Shown here in pieces: positions 26,599-35,991 of a stretch of 64,000 bases of DNA (position 1 is the stretch's first letter; each line of letters starts with the position of its first letter). The notes below the pieces were generated by a model. That model searched no databases, was not told the origin of the DNA, and saw nothing but the letters and a program-made list of their open reading frames with translations. A program made the translations under genes and the position numbers. The stretch comes from an uncultured Christensenella sp. (GTDB lineage Bacteria; Bacillota; Clostridia; Christensenellales; Borkfalkiaceae), in the NCBI GenBank assembly GCA_910578065.1, contig CAJTPB010000008.1, positions 23,271-87,270 on the forward strand. The letters run 5' to 3'.

Positions 26599-29500
26599 AT
26601 GAAACACAAAACAAAAAACACGGCGCTTATTTTGCTTGGCATACTGTTTTCGGTTATGCTGGGCGCGGCGGGAATTTTCGCGTTCTTTTTGCCGAAGGCT
26701 TTATCGGTTGCGCATGGCGATAGCGCGAATTGGGCGGAATCGAATTTTGTTGTAACCGAATACGAAAATATGACGCCCGCCGAATACAGCTTTACCCGCT
26801 TAAACGAAAGCGATTGTAGCGTTCGGCTTGAAAACAAGGCGACGGCGACCAAAGCGGTAATTCCTTCTAAGGCGGAAATCGACGGGGTGGAATACAACGT
26901 AACCGAAATCGCTTCGAGCGGCTTTATGTCTTCTTCTAAATTGGTGCGCGTAAGTTTACCCGGTACGGTAAAAAGGATCGGTTCGAATGCGTTTGCAAAC
27001 TGTCCTATGCTGCAGCGCGTTTCGCTTGCGAACGTAGAAGAAATCGGCAATACGGCATTTTATAAATGTCCGAGTTTGGCGGATATCGTAATTCCGCAAT
27101 CGGCAACAAAAGTGGGCACGTATGTTTTTCGCAACAACAATACGTTGGTGCGGGCGCGTCAAGCGGAAAAGCCTACGGGTTGGGCGTCCGCTTGGAATAC
27201 GGGAAACGCAAACGCGAACGTAGAATTCGGCAGCAAATACGTTCAACCGTTGGAATTGGAAGTAGCGCAAAGCGGTTCTGCAAGGTCGGGCATTGTATCC
27301 GGCTACGTATTGGCAAGCGGACAACCCCGTACCGAAGCGTTTTACGCGCGCTCCGCTTCGGCAATCGCAGAAGGCGAGCAGTCGGACGGAAACATTTATA
27401 TCCCCGCGCAGGTAGATAATGCGCCCGTGTTGGCGATCGACGATTTTGCTTTTGAAATGAATCAGTTCGATCAGCTGATCGTCGAATATTCCGAACGCGC
27501 GCTTATGTTGGGGTCCGATTTGTTTATGTTGGCGGAAGGGAACAACATTGTAATTAACCGTCCGATCGAATTTTACAGTTTAACGAACAATCAAATTTCC
27601 GCCAATACCTTTTCAACTTGCACGGTAAAAAATATTGTTCTTCCCGATTCGTTAACGCAATTATCCGATTGTATGTTTTTAGATTGCGGCAATTTAACCA
27701 ATGTGTTTTTTCGTGCGCCGGATTCTTCTGCAACGCGAAGCGATTTGGTAAATCTTTTAAGCGATCCTCTGCAATTCGACGCAAGCTATCAAGAGGGGGT
27801 TGTGGTTTTGCCGCAAAGCGAACAGTTTACCGTAACGGGAGAATCTGCATTTTCCGGCACGGTTGCGATAAAAGAATTGCACATGTACGATAATTTAAAA
27901 ACGGTAAAAAGCAATTTGATTTTCGCATGGGAAGCGGGACAAACGGTGTACGTTCACAACAAGGCGGCGCTGCCCCAATGGAATTGGGAATACAACGTGG
28001 GTTGGCATATCGATTGGAGCGTAGGTTCCGCGTGCGACATTGTGTTCGATAACGAATATTATACAATCACGTTTAACGCCAACGGCGGTTTGGTAAGCCC
28101 TGCCAAGGCAGACGTATTGTACGGGCAGCCCGTTGGCGAGCTTCCCGTTCCCCTGCACAGTACGTATGTGTTCGAAGGCTGGTATACGCAAGACGGCGTT
28201 CGCTATACGGCGGAAACGGTGTATAACCAAAAGAAAAATATAACGTTAACCGCAAAGTGGAAAACGGAAAACACCGTTACGTTTCATATGAACGGCGGAT
28301 ACGGCGGTACCGAACAGGTAACGGCGGAAATCGGCAAGCCGATGCCCGCAGCCGTAAAACCGCAGCGCACGGGTTATAATTTTGAAGGATATTTTTATAT
28401 CTCTAATACGCAAAACAAAATGTATTACGATAGAGAGATGAACAGCGTATGTAACTGGGATAAATCGGATGATATAACTTTAACGGCGCAGTGGAGAAAT
28501 AAAAAATACAACGTAACTTTAAAATTACAAAACGAAAGCGAACGGGATATAATTACCGTTGCCGAATACGATAAGCCGTTAGACTGTTTGATTAAAAATA
28601 CGTCGGAAAAAATAGAAATTCCCGTTTTACAATATTACGATTTTATCGGGTTCTTTACCCAACCGGAAGGGGAAGGCACGCAGTATATCGACGAAAATAT
28701 GCAAGGCATAAAAGATTGGGATATCGATAGCGATATTACCGTTTTATATGCGGCATATCGGTTGCATAACTACAAAATAACTTACATTATCGAAAACGGC
28801 GAGCAATCTTCGTACGGGCACCCGTTAACGTATAATTTGGAATCGGAAAATTTTACGTTAAACGTAATACGCGAAAACGGGCAAATGCTTGTTTGGAACA
28901 AGAGCGGTTTAAACGTTGAAGAAGAAATTGCAACGGGCGATATTACGTTTATAGGCACGTGGCAAGAAAACGTTACCAAAATAATTTATAATTATGCGGG
29001 CACGCATTCCAACCCTAAGGAAATCAGATACAGCGAAGTACTCAATTTAACCGACGCCGTAAGAAAATATTACAATTTCCAAGGCTGGTATTTAAACGGG
29101 CAAAAGGTAACTACGCTTACGCACCGCATGGAAGCAAGCATTACGTTAACGGCGAAATGGAAAGATCGCGTCAGCAATAAGCATATTCAGATTCCTTCCA
29201 ATCAAAGTACATTTTCAATAAATCTTTCGGAAGCAACGTTAATAGCGCCCGCTTCTGTAAACGGTTCGCTTACTTTGGAAGTTGGAAGCAACGTTAAAAA
29301 ATTACACCTGTATTCGAGAGGTGTGGCAGGGAAAATGCAAATTTATATTAAATCCAGAAATACCGATTTAGATTTGTATTTAGAAGATATTACAATAAAA
29401 GCGTACGTAAATTCTTATACGGCGTGCGCGGCAATTTATATGGAAGGTAATTGTAAACTGAATTTGCATACATACGGAAACGTTAAAATAATCGGCGCCG

Positions 29501-29799
29501 ATGCAACGCAGCGCGGCGCAGCGGGATTCGATGCTATAAAATGTACCAACGTGCAAATTTACGAAGCGGATAATTTAATCATTCAAGGGGGAAACGGCGC
29601 AGACACCTCAATGAGTGCATTCGGGGGATTAGGCGGAATTGCTTTCGATGTAAGCGGAACAATTACAATAGGCTGTAACAACGTATCGTTATTGGGCGGT
29701 TTGGGCGGTCGCGGAAGTATGAATATTCCCGCGGGCAGCAAAAATAACGAATTCCCCAATCTTGTTTTGCTAAACGGCGTAACCGTAACATATAAATAA
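26599..29799 (+). CDS. Surface protein with BspA-type leucine-rich and InlB-type repeats
   Basis: A 1066-residue protein with AAGGAG before ATG 26599. An N-terminal hydrophobic segment (residues 9-32) is a signal anchor without a lipobox cysteine. LRR_5/BspA-like repeats follow: for example VKRIGSNAFANCPMLQRVSL and VEEIGNTAFYKCPSLADIVIP in residues 115-165. Then come four or more InlB-type repeats (YTITFNANGGLVSPAK...EGWYTQDG and similar). The last 200 residues (IQIPSNQSTFSINLSEATL...) are beta-rich. It ends at TYK with no sorting motif. It is probably a cell-surface adhesin-like protein, paired with the preceding lipoprotein. Confidence 0.8.
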   Translation: MKHKTKNTALILLGILFSVMLGAAGIFAFFLPKALSVAHGDSANWAESNFVVTEYENMTPAEYSFTRLNESDCSVRLENKATATKAVIPSKAEIDGVEYNVTEIASSGFMSSSKLVRVSLPGTVKRIGSNAFANCPMLQRVSLANVEEIGNTAFYKCPSLADIVIPQSATKVGTYVFRNNNTLVRARQAEKPTGWASAWNTGNANANVEFGSKYVQPLELEVAQSGSARSGIVSGYVLASGQPRTEAFYARSASAIAEGEQSDGNIYIPAQVDNAPVLAIDDFAFEMNQFDQLIVEYSERALMLGSDLFMLAEGNNIVINRPIEFYSLTNNQISANTFSTCTVKNIVLPDSLTQLSDCMFLDCGNLTNVFFRAPDSSATRSDLVNLLSDPLQFDASYQEGVVVLPQSEQFTVTGESAFSGTVAIKELHMYDNLKTVKSNLIFAWEAGQTVYVHNKAALPQWNWEYNVGWHIDWSVGSACDIVFDNEYYTITFNANGGLVSPAKADVLYGQPVGELPVPLHSTYVFEGWYTQDGVRYTAETVYNQKKNITLTAKWKTENTVTFHMNGGYGGTEQVTAEIGKPMPAAVKPQRTGYNFEGYFYISNTQNKMYYDREMNSVCNWDKSDDITLTAQWRNKKYNVTLKLQNESERDIITVAEYDKPLDCLIKNTSEKIEIPVLQYYDFIGFFTQPEGEGTQYIDENMQGIKDWDIDSDITVLYAAYRLHNYKITYIIENGEQSSYGHPLTYNLESENFTLNVIRENGQMLVWNKSGLNVEEEIATGDITFIGTWQENVTKIIYNYAGTHSNPKEIRYSEVLNLTDAVRKYYNFQGWYLNGQKVTTLTHRMEASITLTAKWKDRVSNKHIQIPSNQSTFSINLSEATLIAPASVNGSLTLEVGSNVKKLHLYSRGVAGKMQIYIKSRNTDLDLYLEDITIKAYVNSYTACAAIYMEGNCKLNLHTYGNVKIIGADATQRGAAGFDAIKCTNVQIYEADNLIIQGGNGADTSMSAFGGLGGIAFDVSGTITIGCNNVSLLGGLGGRGSMNIPAGSKNNEFPNLVLLNGVTVTYK

Positions 29800-29817
29800 A
29801 AAAATGTTTCCGTTTGG

Positions 29818-29846
29818 TTGACGTTTTGTTTCTTTGTTTGTATACT
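29818..29846 (+). promoter_or_regulatory. Promoter of cysK
   Basis: TTGACG (29818-29823), 17 bases, TATACT (29841-29846). AAAAAGG lies before ATG 29871. Confidence 0.8.
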
Positions 29847-29870
29847 TTATAAAAAAGGTGGGCGCATTGT

Positions 29871-30800
29871 ATGAAAATTTACCGTTCTGTAACCGAACTG
29901 ATCGGCAATACGCCGCTGATCGAACTTATCAACTACCAAAGGGCGCACGCGCTCGGCGCAAGGGTGCTTGCAAAGTTAGAAAGCGGCAATCCCGCAGGGT
30001 CGGTAAAAGACAGGGTCGCAAAGGCGATGATCGAGCAGGCAGAGCGCGAAGGAAGACTTTGCGCGGGGGCGACGATTATCGAACCGACTTCGGGCAATAC
30101 GGGAATCGGACTTGCGGCAATCGCGGCGGCAAAGGGATACAAAGCGATCATCGTTATGCCCGACACCATGTCTGTAGAGCGCCGCAACTTGATGAAGGCG
30201 TACGGCGCGGAAGTGGCGCTTACCGCGGGCGCAAAGGGCATGCAGGGCGCGATCGCGCGCGCAGAAGAATTGGCGCGCGAAACGGGGGGTATCGTTATGG
30301 GGCAGTTCGAAAACCCCGCCAATCCGCAAGCGCACTTTCAAACGACCGGCCCCGAAATTTGGGAAGATACCGCCGGGCAAATCGATATTTTCGTTGCGGG
30401 CGTAGGCACGGGCGGCACGCTGAGCGGCGTCGGCGCGTATTTAAAAGAACGCAATCCCGCCGTAAAAATCGTTGCGGTAGAACCCTTTTCTTCCCCCGTT
30501 TTATCGCAGGGGAAAGGGGGCTTGCACGGCATTCAAGGAATCGGCGCGGGGTTTGTTCCCCAAACGCTGAATACGCAAATTTACGACGAAGTGATTGCGG
30601 TAAAAGACGAAAACGCGTTTTCTGCCGCAAAAGAACTCGCACGGCGGGAAGGGATCCTTGCGGGAATCTCTTCGGGCGCGGCGCTTTATGCGGCGGCAGA
30701 ACTTGCCCGCCGCCCCGAAAACGCGGGAAAAATCATTGTAACGATTTTCCCCGATACGGGCGAGCGGTACCTTTCCGCCGCTCCTTTTAACGAAACATGA
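29871..30800 (+). CDS. cysK: Cysteine synthase (O-acetylserine sulfhydrylase)
   Basis: A 309-residue PLP enzyme. It converts O-acetylserine + sulfide to cysteine in the cytosol. TELIGNTPLIEL opens the protein. SGNPAGSVKDRVAKAM contains the PLP-binding Lys. TSGNTGIGLA and GVGTGGTLSGVG form the phosphate-binding loops, and GISSGAALYAA the C-terminal loop. An overlapping frame in another register (29834-30790) is a shadow. The gene has its own promoter and ends at a bidirectional terminator shared with the convergent P-type ATPase. Confidence 0.95.
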   Translation: MKIYRSVTELIGNTPLIELINYQRAHALGARVLAKLESGNPAGSVKDRVAKAMIEQAEREGRLCAGATIIEPTSGNTGIGLAAIAAAKGYKAIIVMPDTMSVERRNLMKAYGAEVALTAGAKGMQGAIARAEELARETGGIVMGQFENPANPQAHFQTTGPEIWEDTAGQIDIFVAGVGTGGTLSGVGAYLKERNPAVKIVAVEPFSSPVLSQGKGGLHGIQGIGAGFVPQTLNTQIYDEVIAVKDENAFSAAKELARREGILAGISSGAALYAAAELARRPENAGKIIVTIFPDTGERYLSAAPFNET

Positions 30801-30823
30801 CATCATTATTTTCTCCTTTTAAT

Positions 30824-30858
30824 AAAAAAAGGCGGAGCCTAAGCTCCGCCTTTTCATT
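30824..30858. terminator. Bidirectional terminator between cysK and the P-type ATPase
   Basis: AAAAAAAGGCGGAGC (loop CTAA) GCTCCGCCTTTT. The A-run and T-run serve both strands. Confidence 0.85.
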
Positions 30859-30865
30859 TTATCGC

Positions 30866-33496
30866 TTAATCGGTGCTGTTCATCAAATCGAATACGCGCG
30901 TCAGCGTATTGGAAACGGGGAACGCCGCCAAAAGAATACAGATCATAAACAGAATTTCCGTTATATTAAACACAACTTGATCCCAATCGGTATAAACGAT
31001 ATTGCCGAGAATGGGAACGGCGACTACCACAATACTGATCGTTACCATTGCGGCATAAACGACCGCGCGCAGTACGTTAAACGGTTGCAGAATGCGGAAA
31101 AGCATTACAAGCCCCGTAAACGTAACGATCAGCATCAGCATAGGATAGAAGTTGGTTTCGAACGTAAGGGGGAGCAGTGTGCTGCCGAGGTAAACCGTCA
31201 TTACGGCAAGCGTTAGGGTAATTGCCGCGGGGATCGATCGCGAAATTACGTACAGTATAAACTTTCCTCGCACCCGTTCGCTGTTCGGTTGCAGCGAAAG
31301 AATGGTAGAGGGAACGCCCGCAACGAAAATTTCGAACAGGAGCATGTTATTCGTCTTAAAGAAGTAGGGCGTTTTCAAGCAAATGCAGATGATCGCAAGA
31401 ATGGTCGTAAACAGCGTTTTCATTAGATAAAGCGCCGCGCTCTGCTTAATATTGTTGATCACGCGCCGACCTTCGTATACCACCGAAGGAAGGTTTAAAA
31501 AGTTGTTGTCCATTAAAACAAGGTGCGAAACGTTGCGCGCCGCTTCGCTTCCCGAAGCGACGGAAACGGCGCAGTCCGCTTCTTTCAAGGCGAGGATATC
31601 GTTTACCCCGTCGCCCGTCATGGCAACCGTGCTTCCCTGCTTTTTCAGTGCTTTTACAAGAATGGCTTTCTGTTCGGGGGTGACCCGTCCGAATACGGTA
31701 TACTGCGTTGCAACGTTTTCCACTTCGAGATCGGTAAACCCGTCGAGCGAAATAAACTTGTTCGCGTTTTTCACGCCCACTCTGCGCGCCACTTCCGAAA
31801 CGGTAACGGGGTTATCGCCCGAAATAATTTTAATGTCTACGTCGTTTTCGCGGAACCATTTGATCGTTTCGATCGCGTCGCTTCGAATGTTGTCCGCAAG
31901 GGTGATCAGCGCCATGGGGCGGAAGAGGGCGGGCAGCCTGTCGCCGTTTATCTGGTTGGGCGAATAGGCGAGCAACAGCACGCGCAAGCCCATTTGCGCA
32001 TATTGTTTTACAATGCGTTCCACGCGCGGGGGCATGGGGCGCAGCACAAATTCGGGCGCGCCCATTACGAACGTTCCCGTCTCGCCGAAGGAAACCGCCG
32101 AAAGTTTGCGCTTGGAAGAAAAGGGAATGGTCGCCGTCGGTTGCAAGGCGGAAGAATGCCCGAACCGATTGTAAAGCGCGATCGAAGTTTGGTTGTTATC
32201 GTTAAGCGAAGCGAGCATCGAGCCCATAATATCGTCTAACGAATGTTCGGTGTAGTTGTTTAAGATCATGCAGTCGTTTACCGTCATTCTGCCGTCGGTG
32301 ATCGTTCCCGTTTTATCCAAACACAAAACGTCTACGCGTGCGAGCATTTCCAACGAATACAAATCTTGCACGAGCGTTTGTTTTTTTGCAAGCCGTCTTA
32401 CGCCCACCGCCATTGCAATAGAGGTCAAAAGCAGCATGCCCGAAGGAATCATACCGATCACGACGGAAGCGGTACGCTGAATGGAATCGGCAAGTTTTTC
32501 GTATTCGATCGCTTGCCAGTTTCCTTCGAGCGCACTCCAATTTACAAAGAACATGCCCGCCGCAACGAAGGGGATTGCGATACCGATTACGCGGATGAAA
32601 GTATGAATGGAATTCATAATTTCCGAGCGCGGGCGCTTATACTTTTTCGCCTTAGACGTAAGTTTATTAAGGTAGGTCGCTTTTCCCACCTTTTCGGCGA
32701 TCACGCGGCACGAACCGCTTGAAATAAACGATCCCGCGTAAAGGATATCGCCGATCTGCTTTTTTATGGGGATCGATTCGCCCGTTAAAAGCGATTCGTT
32801 TACTTCTACGTTGCCGTCCGCAAGTTTACAGTCCGCGGGCACCTGCTGCCCCGCTTCCAATATAATTACGTCGTCTAATACAAGTTCTTTTATGGGGATC
32901 TCTAATTTCGTGCCGTTTCGCATTACTTTTACATTAGACGAAACAAGCACGGCGAGTTTATCCACCTGCTTTTTTGCGAGGATTTCTTGCACGATGCCGA
33001 TCACGATATTGCAGGCAAAAATGCCTACGAATAAAAATTGCGTGACGGGCGCCTTCGCGTAGATCAGCGCGGCGGCGGCAAGAATACACAGCAAATTGAA
33101 CAGAGTAAACAGGTTGCCGAAAAAGATACTCCGGTACGATTTGGAGTACTTTTTATTTACGTCGTTAAACAGAAACTGTTGAAAACGCGTTTCTACCTGT
33201 TCCTGCGTCAATCCTTTATCGATAGAAGGGTTAAAGCGTTCCACTTCCCCTTCGGAGGGGATCGACTTCGCTTTGCGGAACTTCCGCATCAGTTTTTTGC
33301 GGTCTTTCTTTTTGCCGTCTTGTTCTACTTCCGTCGCGTCAAGCACGCGCGAAGAAAAACTGCGGGGAGGAACCGTTTCCGCTTCTTCGCCGCCCTCCGC
33401 GGGGGGAAGAACGGTTTCTTCCTGTAATTGGGGGTCCGCCTCTTTTTTAGGCGGCTTCGCTTTTTTCGGTTCTTTTTCAATCGGATCTTTTTTCAC
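30866..33496 (-). CDS. Cation-transporting P-type ATPase
   Basis: 876 residues with a GTG start (GAGAGG upstream). The P-type ATPase signatures are all there: LLTGES in the actuator domain, DKTGT with the phosphorylated Asp394, and GDGVNDILALKEADCAV in the P-domain hinge. It resembles the CtpE/YloB-like group, which moves Ca2+ and other divalent cations across the cytoplasmic membrane. Unlike relatives, it has an unusual acidic-basic extension of about 90 residues (PPKKEADPQLQEETVLPPAEGGEE and onward), possibly cytoplasmic regulation. There are ten predicted membrane helices. Its divergent promoter lies in the gap before serS. The transported ion is inferred, not shown. Confidence 0.85.
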   Translation of the reverse strand: MKKDPIEKEPKKAKPPKKEADPQLQEETVLPPAEGGEEAETVPPRSFSSRVLDATEVEQDGKKKDRKKLMRKFRKAKSIPSEGEVERFNPSIDKGLTQEQVETRFQQFLFNDVNKKYSKSYRSIFFGNLFTLFNLLCILAAAALIYAKAPVTQFLFVGIFACNIVIGIVQEILAKKQVDKLAVLVSSNVKVMRNGTKLEIPIKELVLDDVIILEAGQQVPADCKLADGNVEVNESLLTGESIPIKKQIGDILYAGSFISSGSCRVIAEKVGKATYLNKLTSKAKKYKRPRSEIMNSIHTFIRVIGIAIPFVAAGMFFVNWSALEGNWQAIEYEKLADSIQRTASVVIGMIPSGMLLLTSIAMAVGVRRLAKKQTLVQDLYSLEMLARVDVLCLDKTGTITDGRMTVNDCMILNNYTEHSLDDIMGSMLASLNDNNQTSIALYNRFGHSSALQPTATIPFSSKRKLSAVSFGETGTFVMGAPEFVLRPMPPRVERIVKQYAQMGLRVLLLAYSPNQINGDRLPALFRPMALITLADNIRSDAIETIKWFRENDVDIKIISGDNPVTVSEVARRVGVKNANKFISLDGFTDLEVENVATQYTVFGRVTPEQKAILVKALKKQGSTVAMTGDGVNDILALKEADCAVSVASGSEAARNVSHLVLMDNNFLNLPSVVYEGRRVINNIKQSAALYLMKTLFTTILAIICICLKTPYFFKTNNMLLFEIFVAGVPSTILSLQPNSERVRGKFILYVISRSIPAAITLTLAVMTVYLGSTLLPLTFETNFYPMLMLIVTFTGLVMLFRILQPFNVLRAVVYAAMVTISIVVVAVPILGNIVYTDWDQVVFNITEILFMICILLAAFPVSNTLTRVFDLMNSTD

Positions 33497-33544
33497 GCCG
33501 AAAACCTCTCTTCCTACGGGCTTTGTATGCGCCCGCGTATCCCT

Positions 33545-33573
33545 ATTATATCATATTTTTGCGTAAATTACAA
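33545..33573 (-). promoter_or_regulatory. Promoter of the P-type ATPase
   Basis: On the minus strand, TTGTAA (33568-33573), 17 bases, then TGA-TATAAT (33545-33550). Confidence 0.75.
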
Positions 33574-33634
33574 AAAAAGTACGGCTTGTTTTTTATTTTT
33601 TTGCGCGAGGAAAACAGAAGCAAGGGGCAAAATG

Positions 33635-33663
33635 TTGCTTTTCCGTTAAAAAAGTTGTATAAT
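33635..33663 (+). promoter_or_regulatory. Promoter of serS
   Basis: TTGCTT (33635-33640), 17 bases, TATAAT (33658-33663). The leader to ATG 33709 is about 40 bases, too short for a T-box. Confidence 0.8.
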
Positions 33664-33708
33664 TGAAAAAAACATTTGGGCGCGCAAACGCGCAAGAGGA
33701 AAAATCGG

Positions 33709-34995
33709 ATGATCGATATTAACCTGATCCGCACTGCTCCCGAACTCGTACGGGAAAATATCAGAAAAAAATTTCAAGATAAAAAGCTGCCGCTTGTAGA
33801 CGAAGCGGCCGAGTTGGACGCAAAGAAACGCGCTCTTTTAAACGAGGGGGATTCTCTCCGCGCCGCGCGCAATGCGCTTTCCAAACAAATCGGCTTGCTG
33901 ATGAAAGAAAAAAAGACGGAAGAGGCGGAAAAGGTAAAGGCGGAAGTGAATAAAGACGCCGAGCGCCTTGCACAAATCGAGCGGGAAACGGAAGAGGTTT
34001 CCGCGCGGCTGAAAAAGGTGATGATGAGCATTCCCAACATCGTGTCGCAAGAAACGCCGATCGGCAAAGACGATTCGGAAAACGTCGAACGCGAGCGCTT
34101 TTTAGATCCGAAAATTCCCGATTTCGAAGTTCCCTATCACGTCGATATTCTCGAAAAATTAAGCGGAATCGATATCGACAGCGCGCGCCGCACCAGCGGA
34201 CAGGGCTTTTATTATTTAACGGGGGACATCGCGCGCCTTCATTCCGCAATTTTAACGTACGCCCGCGATTTTATGATCGGCAAGGGCTTTACCTATTGCA
34301 TTCCGCCGTATATGATTCGTTCGGAAGTGGTTTCGGGCGTGATGAGCTTCGAAGAAATGGAAGGCATGATGTACAAGATCGAAGGGGAAGATCTGTATTT
34401 GATCGGCACAAGCGAGCATTCCATGATCGGGCGGTTTATGAACACCACGCTCGAAGAAAAACAGCTTCCTTTAACGCTTACCAGCTATTCCCCCTGCTTC
34501 CGTAAAGAAAAGGGGGCGCACGGCTTGGAAGAGCGGGGCATTTACCGCATTCACCAATTCGAAAAGCAAGAAATGATCGTCGTCTGCAAGCCGGAAGAAA
34601 GCTGCGAATGGTACGAAAAAATGTGGAATTACACGGTGGAACTGTTCGTATCTTTGGAAATTCCCGTGCGTACGCTCGAATGCTGCACGGGTGATCTTGC
34701 CGACTTGAAGTATCGCAGCGTAGACGTAGAGGCTTGGAGCCCCCGCCAGAAAAAATACTTCGAAGTGGGATCCTGTTCCAATTTAACGGACGCGCAGGCG
34801 CGCAGACTGGGCATTCGCTATAAGGGCGAAAAGGGAACGGCATTTGCGCATACGCTGAACAACACCGTCGTCGCGCCGCCCAGAATGCTGATCGCCTTCC
34901 TCGAAAACCATCTTTTAAAAGACGGAAGCGTAGAAATTCCCCAAGCGCTTCGCCCGTACATGGGCGGAAAAGACCGCATCGAAGCCAAAAAATAA
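33709..34995 (+). CDS. serS: Serine--tRNA ligase
   Basis: The start is ATG 33709 behind AGAGGA, giving 428 residues. It charges tRNA-Ser (and tRNA-Sec where present) with serine. An N-terminal coiled-coil arm (about 25-105, with Lys/Glu/Arg repeats) grips the tRNA's long variable arm. The class II core shows GTSEHSMIG, SPCFRKEKGAHGLEERGIYRIHQF (motif 2) and the late EVGSCSNLTDAQARRLGIRY (motif 3 region). The family is unambiguous. It is co-directional with the downstream exonuclease and rRNA methyltransferase genes. Confidence 0.96.
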   Translation: MIDINLIRTAPELVRENIRKKFQDKKLPLVDEAAELDAKKRALLNEGDSLRAARNALSKQIGLLMKEKKTEEAEKVKAEVNKDAERLAQIERETEEVSARLKKVMMSIPNIVSQETPIGKDDSENVERERFLDPKIPDFEVPYHVDILEKLSGIDIDSARRTSGQGFYYLTGDIARLHSAILTYARDFMIGKGFTYCIPPYMIRSEVVSGVMSFEEMEGMMYKIEGEDLYLIGTSEHSMIGRFMNTTLEEKQLPLTLTSYSPCFRKEKGAHGLEERGIYRIHQFEKQEMIVVCKPEESCEWYEKMWNYTVELFVSLEIPVRTLECCTGDLADLKYRSVDVEAWSPRQKKYFEVGSCSNLTDAQARRLGIRYKGEKGTAFAHTLNNTVVAPPRMLIAFLENHLLKDGSVEIPQALRPYMGGKDRIEAKK

Positions 34996-35034
34996 ATTTT
35001 CCTGCAAACGCTTATGCGTTAGATCATTCTGTTT

Positions 35035-35991
35035 ATGAAATACGTTTTTTTCGATATCGAATGCGCTTGCGTATTCAAACACGTCGCTAAAATCTGCGCG
35101 TTCGGGTACGTGGTCGCAGACGAATCGTTTGCCGTTTTAAAGCGGGAAGAAATTCTTTTAAACCCCAAGGGGAAGTTTCATTTGACCGACCGCAAGGGGA
35201 AGCAGGGGCTTGTTCTTCCGTACGAGTACGAAGATTTTAAAAGGTATCCCGCGTTTCCCGCCGTGTACGCGCAGTTAAAAGAACTGTTGGAAGGGGAAGA
35301 TACGCTCGTATTCGGGCACGCTACTTTAAACGACGTAAATTATTTAAATTTAGAAACAAAGCGGTATAAACTCCCTTCTTTCCGCTTTTCCTATCACGAT
35401 ACGCAGTTTTTGTATATGAATTGCGAAAACGCGTTTGGGCGCCAGTGCGGATTGCAGACGATGGCGGAAGAGTTGGGGGTGGAATTTACCCCTCACCGCG
35501 CGGTAGACGACGCATACGCCACCATGCGGGTGTGTGAAGCGCTCTGCAAGCGGGAGGGAACTTCCGCGCAAGGACTTATCGAAAAGTATGCGGTTACGGC
35601 GGGGAGAATTTCCAAATACCGCATTACCCAGCCCGATTCCGCGCCGCGCAGAGAGTATGAGCGCATACGGGAAGAAAATCGGGAAAAGCGCGCCAAGGCA
35701 CACGAAGAGTTTTTCCGCTTCGTAAACAAGCACATGCACAGGCGCAAACAGGGCGGTTCGCTCGAAGGCAAAATTTTCTGTTTTGCCAAAGAGATCGAAG
35801 ACGACAACGCGGTATCCAAAAAGCTGGTGGAAGCGATTTTCGCATCGGGCGGAAGGTATACTTCGCATCCCGCCGAGTGCAACGTTTATATCGGACGTAC
35901 GCAAGAGGGCGTGCGCTGCAACAACGCGATCACGGCGGGCGCGGCGTTCGTTCCGCTCGATACCATTACCAACGCATTGGAAAAGTTATGA
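35035..35991 (+). CDS. DnaQ-family 3'-5' exonuclease with C-terminal BRCT-like domain
   Basis: 318 residues. The N-terminal exonuclease has DIECA (ExoI, near residue 7), GHATLNDVNYL (ExoII) and HRAVDDAYAT (ExoIII), the DEDDh acidic residues of DnaQ-type nucleases. After a charged Arg/Glu helix (about 205-235), the last 75 residues (EGKIFCFAKEIEDDN...) match a BRCT-like fold, as in some bacterial exonuclease/DNA-repair proteins. It could be a standalone proofreading or repair nuclease. Its stop overlaps the ATG of the next gene by four bases (ATGA), implying coupling. Confidence 0.8.
   Translation: MKYVFFDIECACVFKHVAKICAFGYVVADESFAVLKREEILLNPKGKFHLTDRKGKQGLVLPYEYEDFKRYPAFPAVYAQLKELLEGEDTLVFGHATLNDVNYLNLETKRYKLPSFRFSYHDTQFLYMNCENAFGRQCGLQTMAEELGVEFTPHRAVDDAYATMRVCEALCKREGTSAQGLIEKYAVTAGRISKYRITQPDSAPRREYERIREENREKRAKAHEEFFRFVNKHMHRRKQGGSLEGKIFCFAKEIEDDNAVSKKLVEAIFASGGRYTSHPAECNVYIGRTQEGVRCNNAITAGAAFVPLDTITNALEKL

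Noticed and set aside
29834..30790. Second protein overlapping cysK in another frame
   Set aside because: Arg/Gly-rich composition with no start signal; the cysK frame has all motifs. A shadow frame.
33663..33708. T-box leader in front of serS
   Set aside because: The predicted leader is only about 40 bases and has no specifier loop or T-box sequence.
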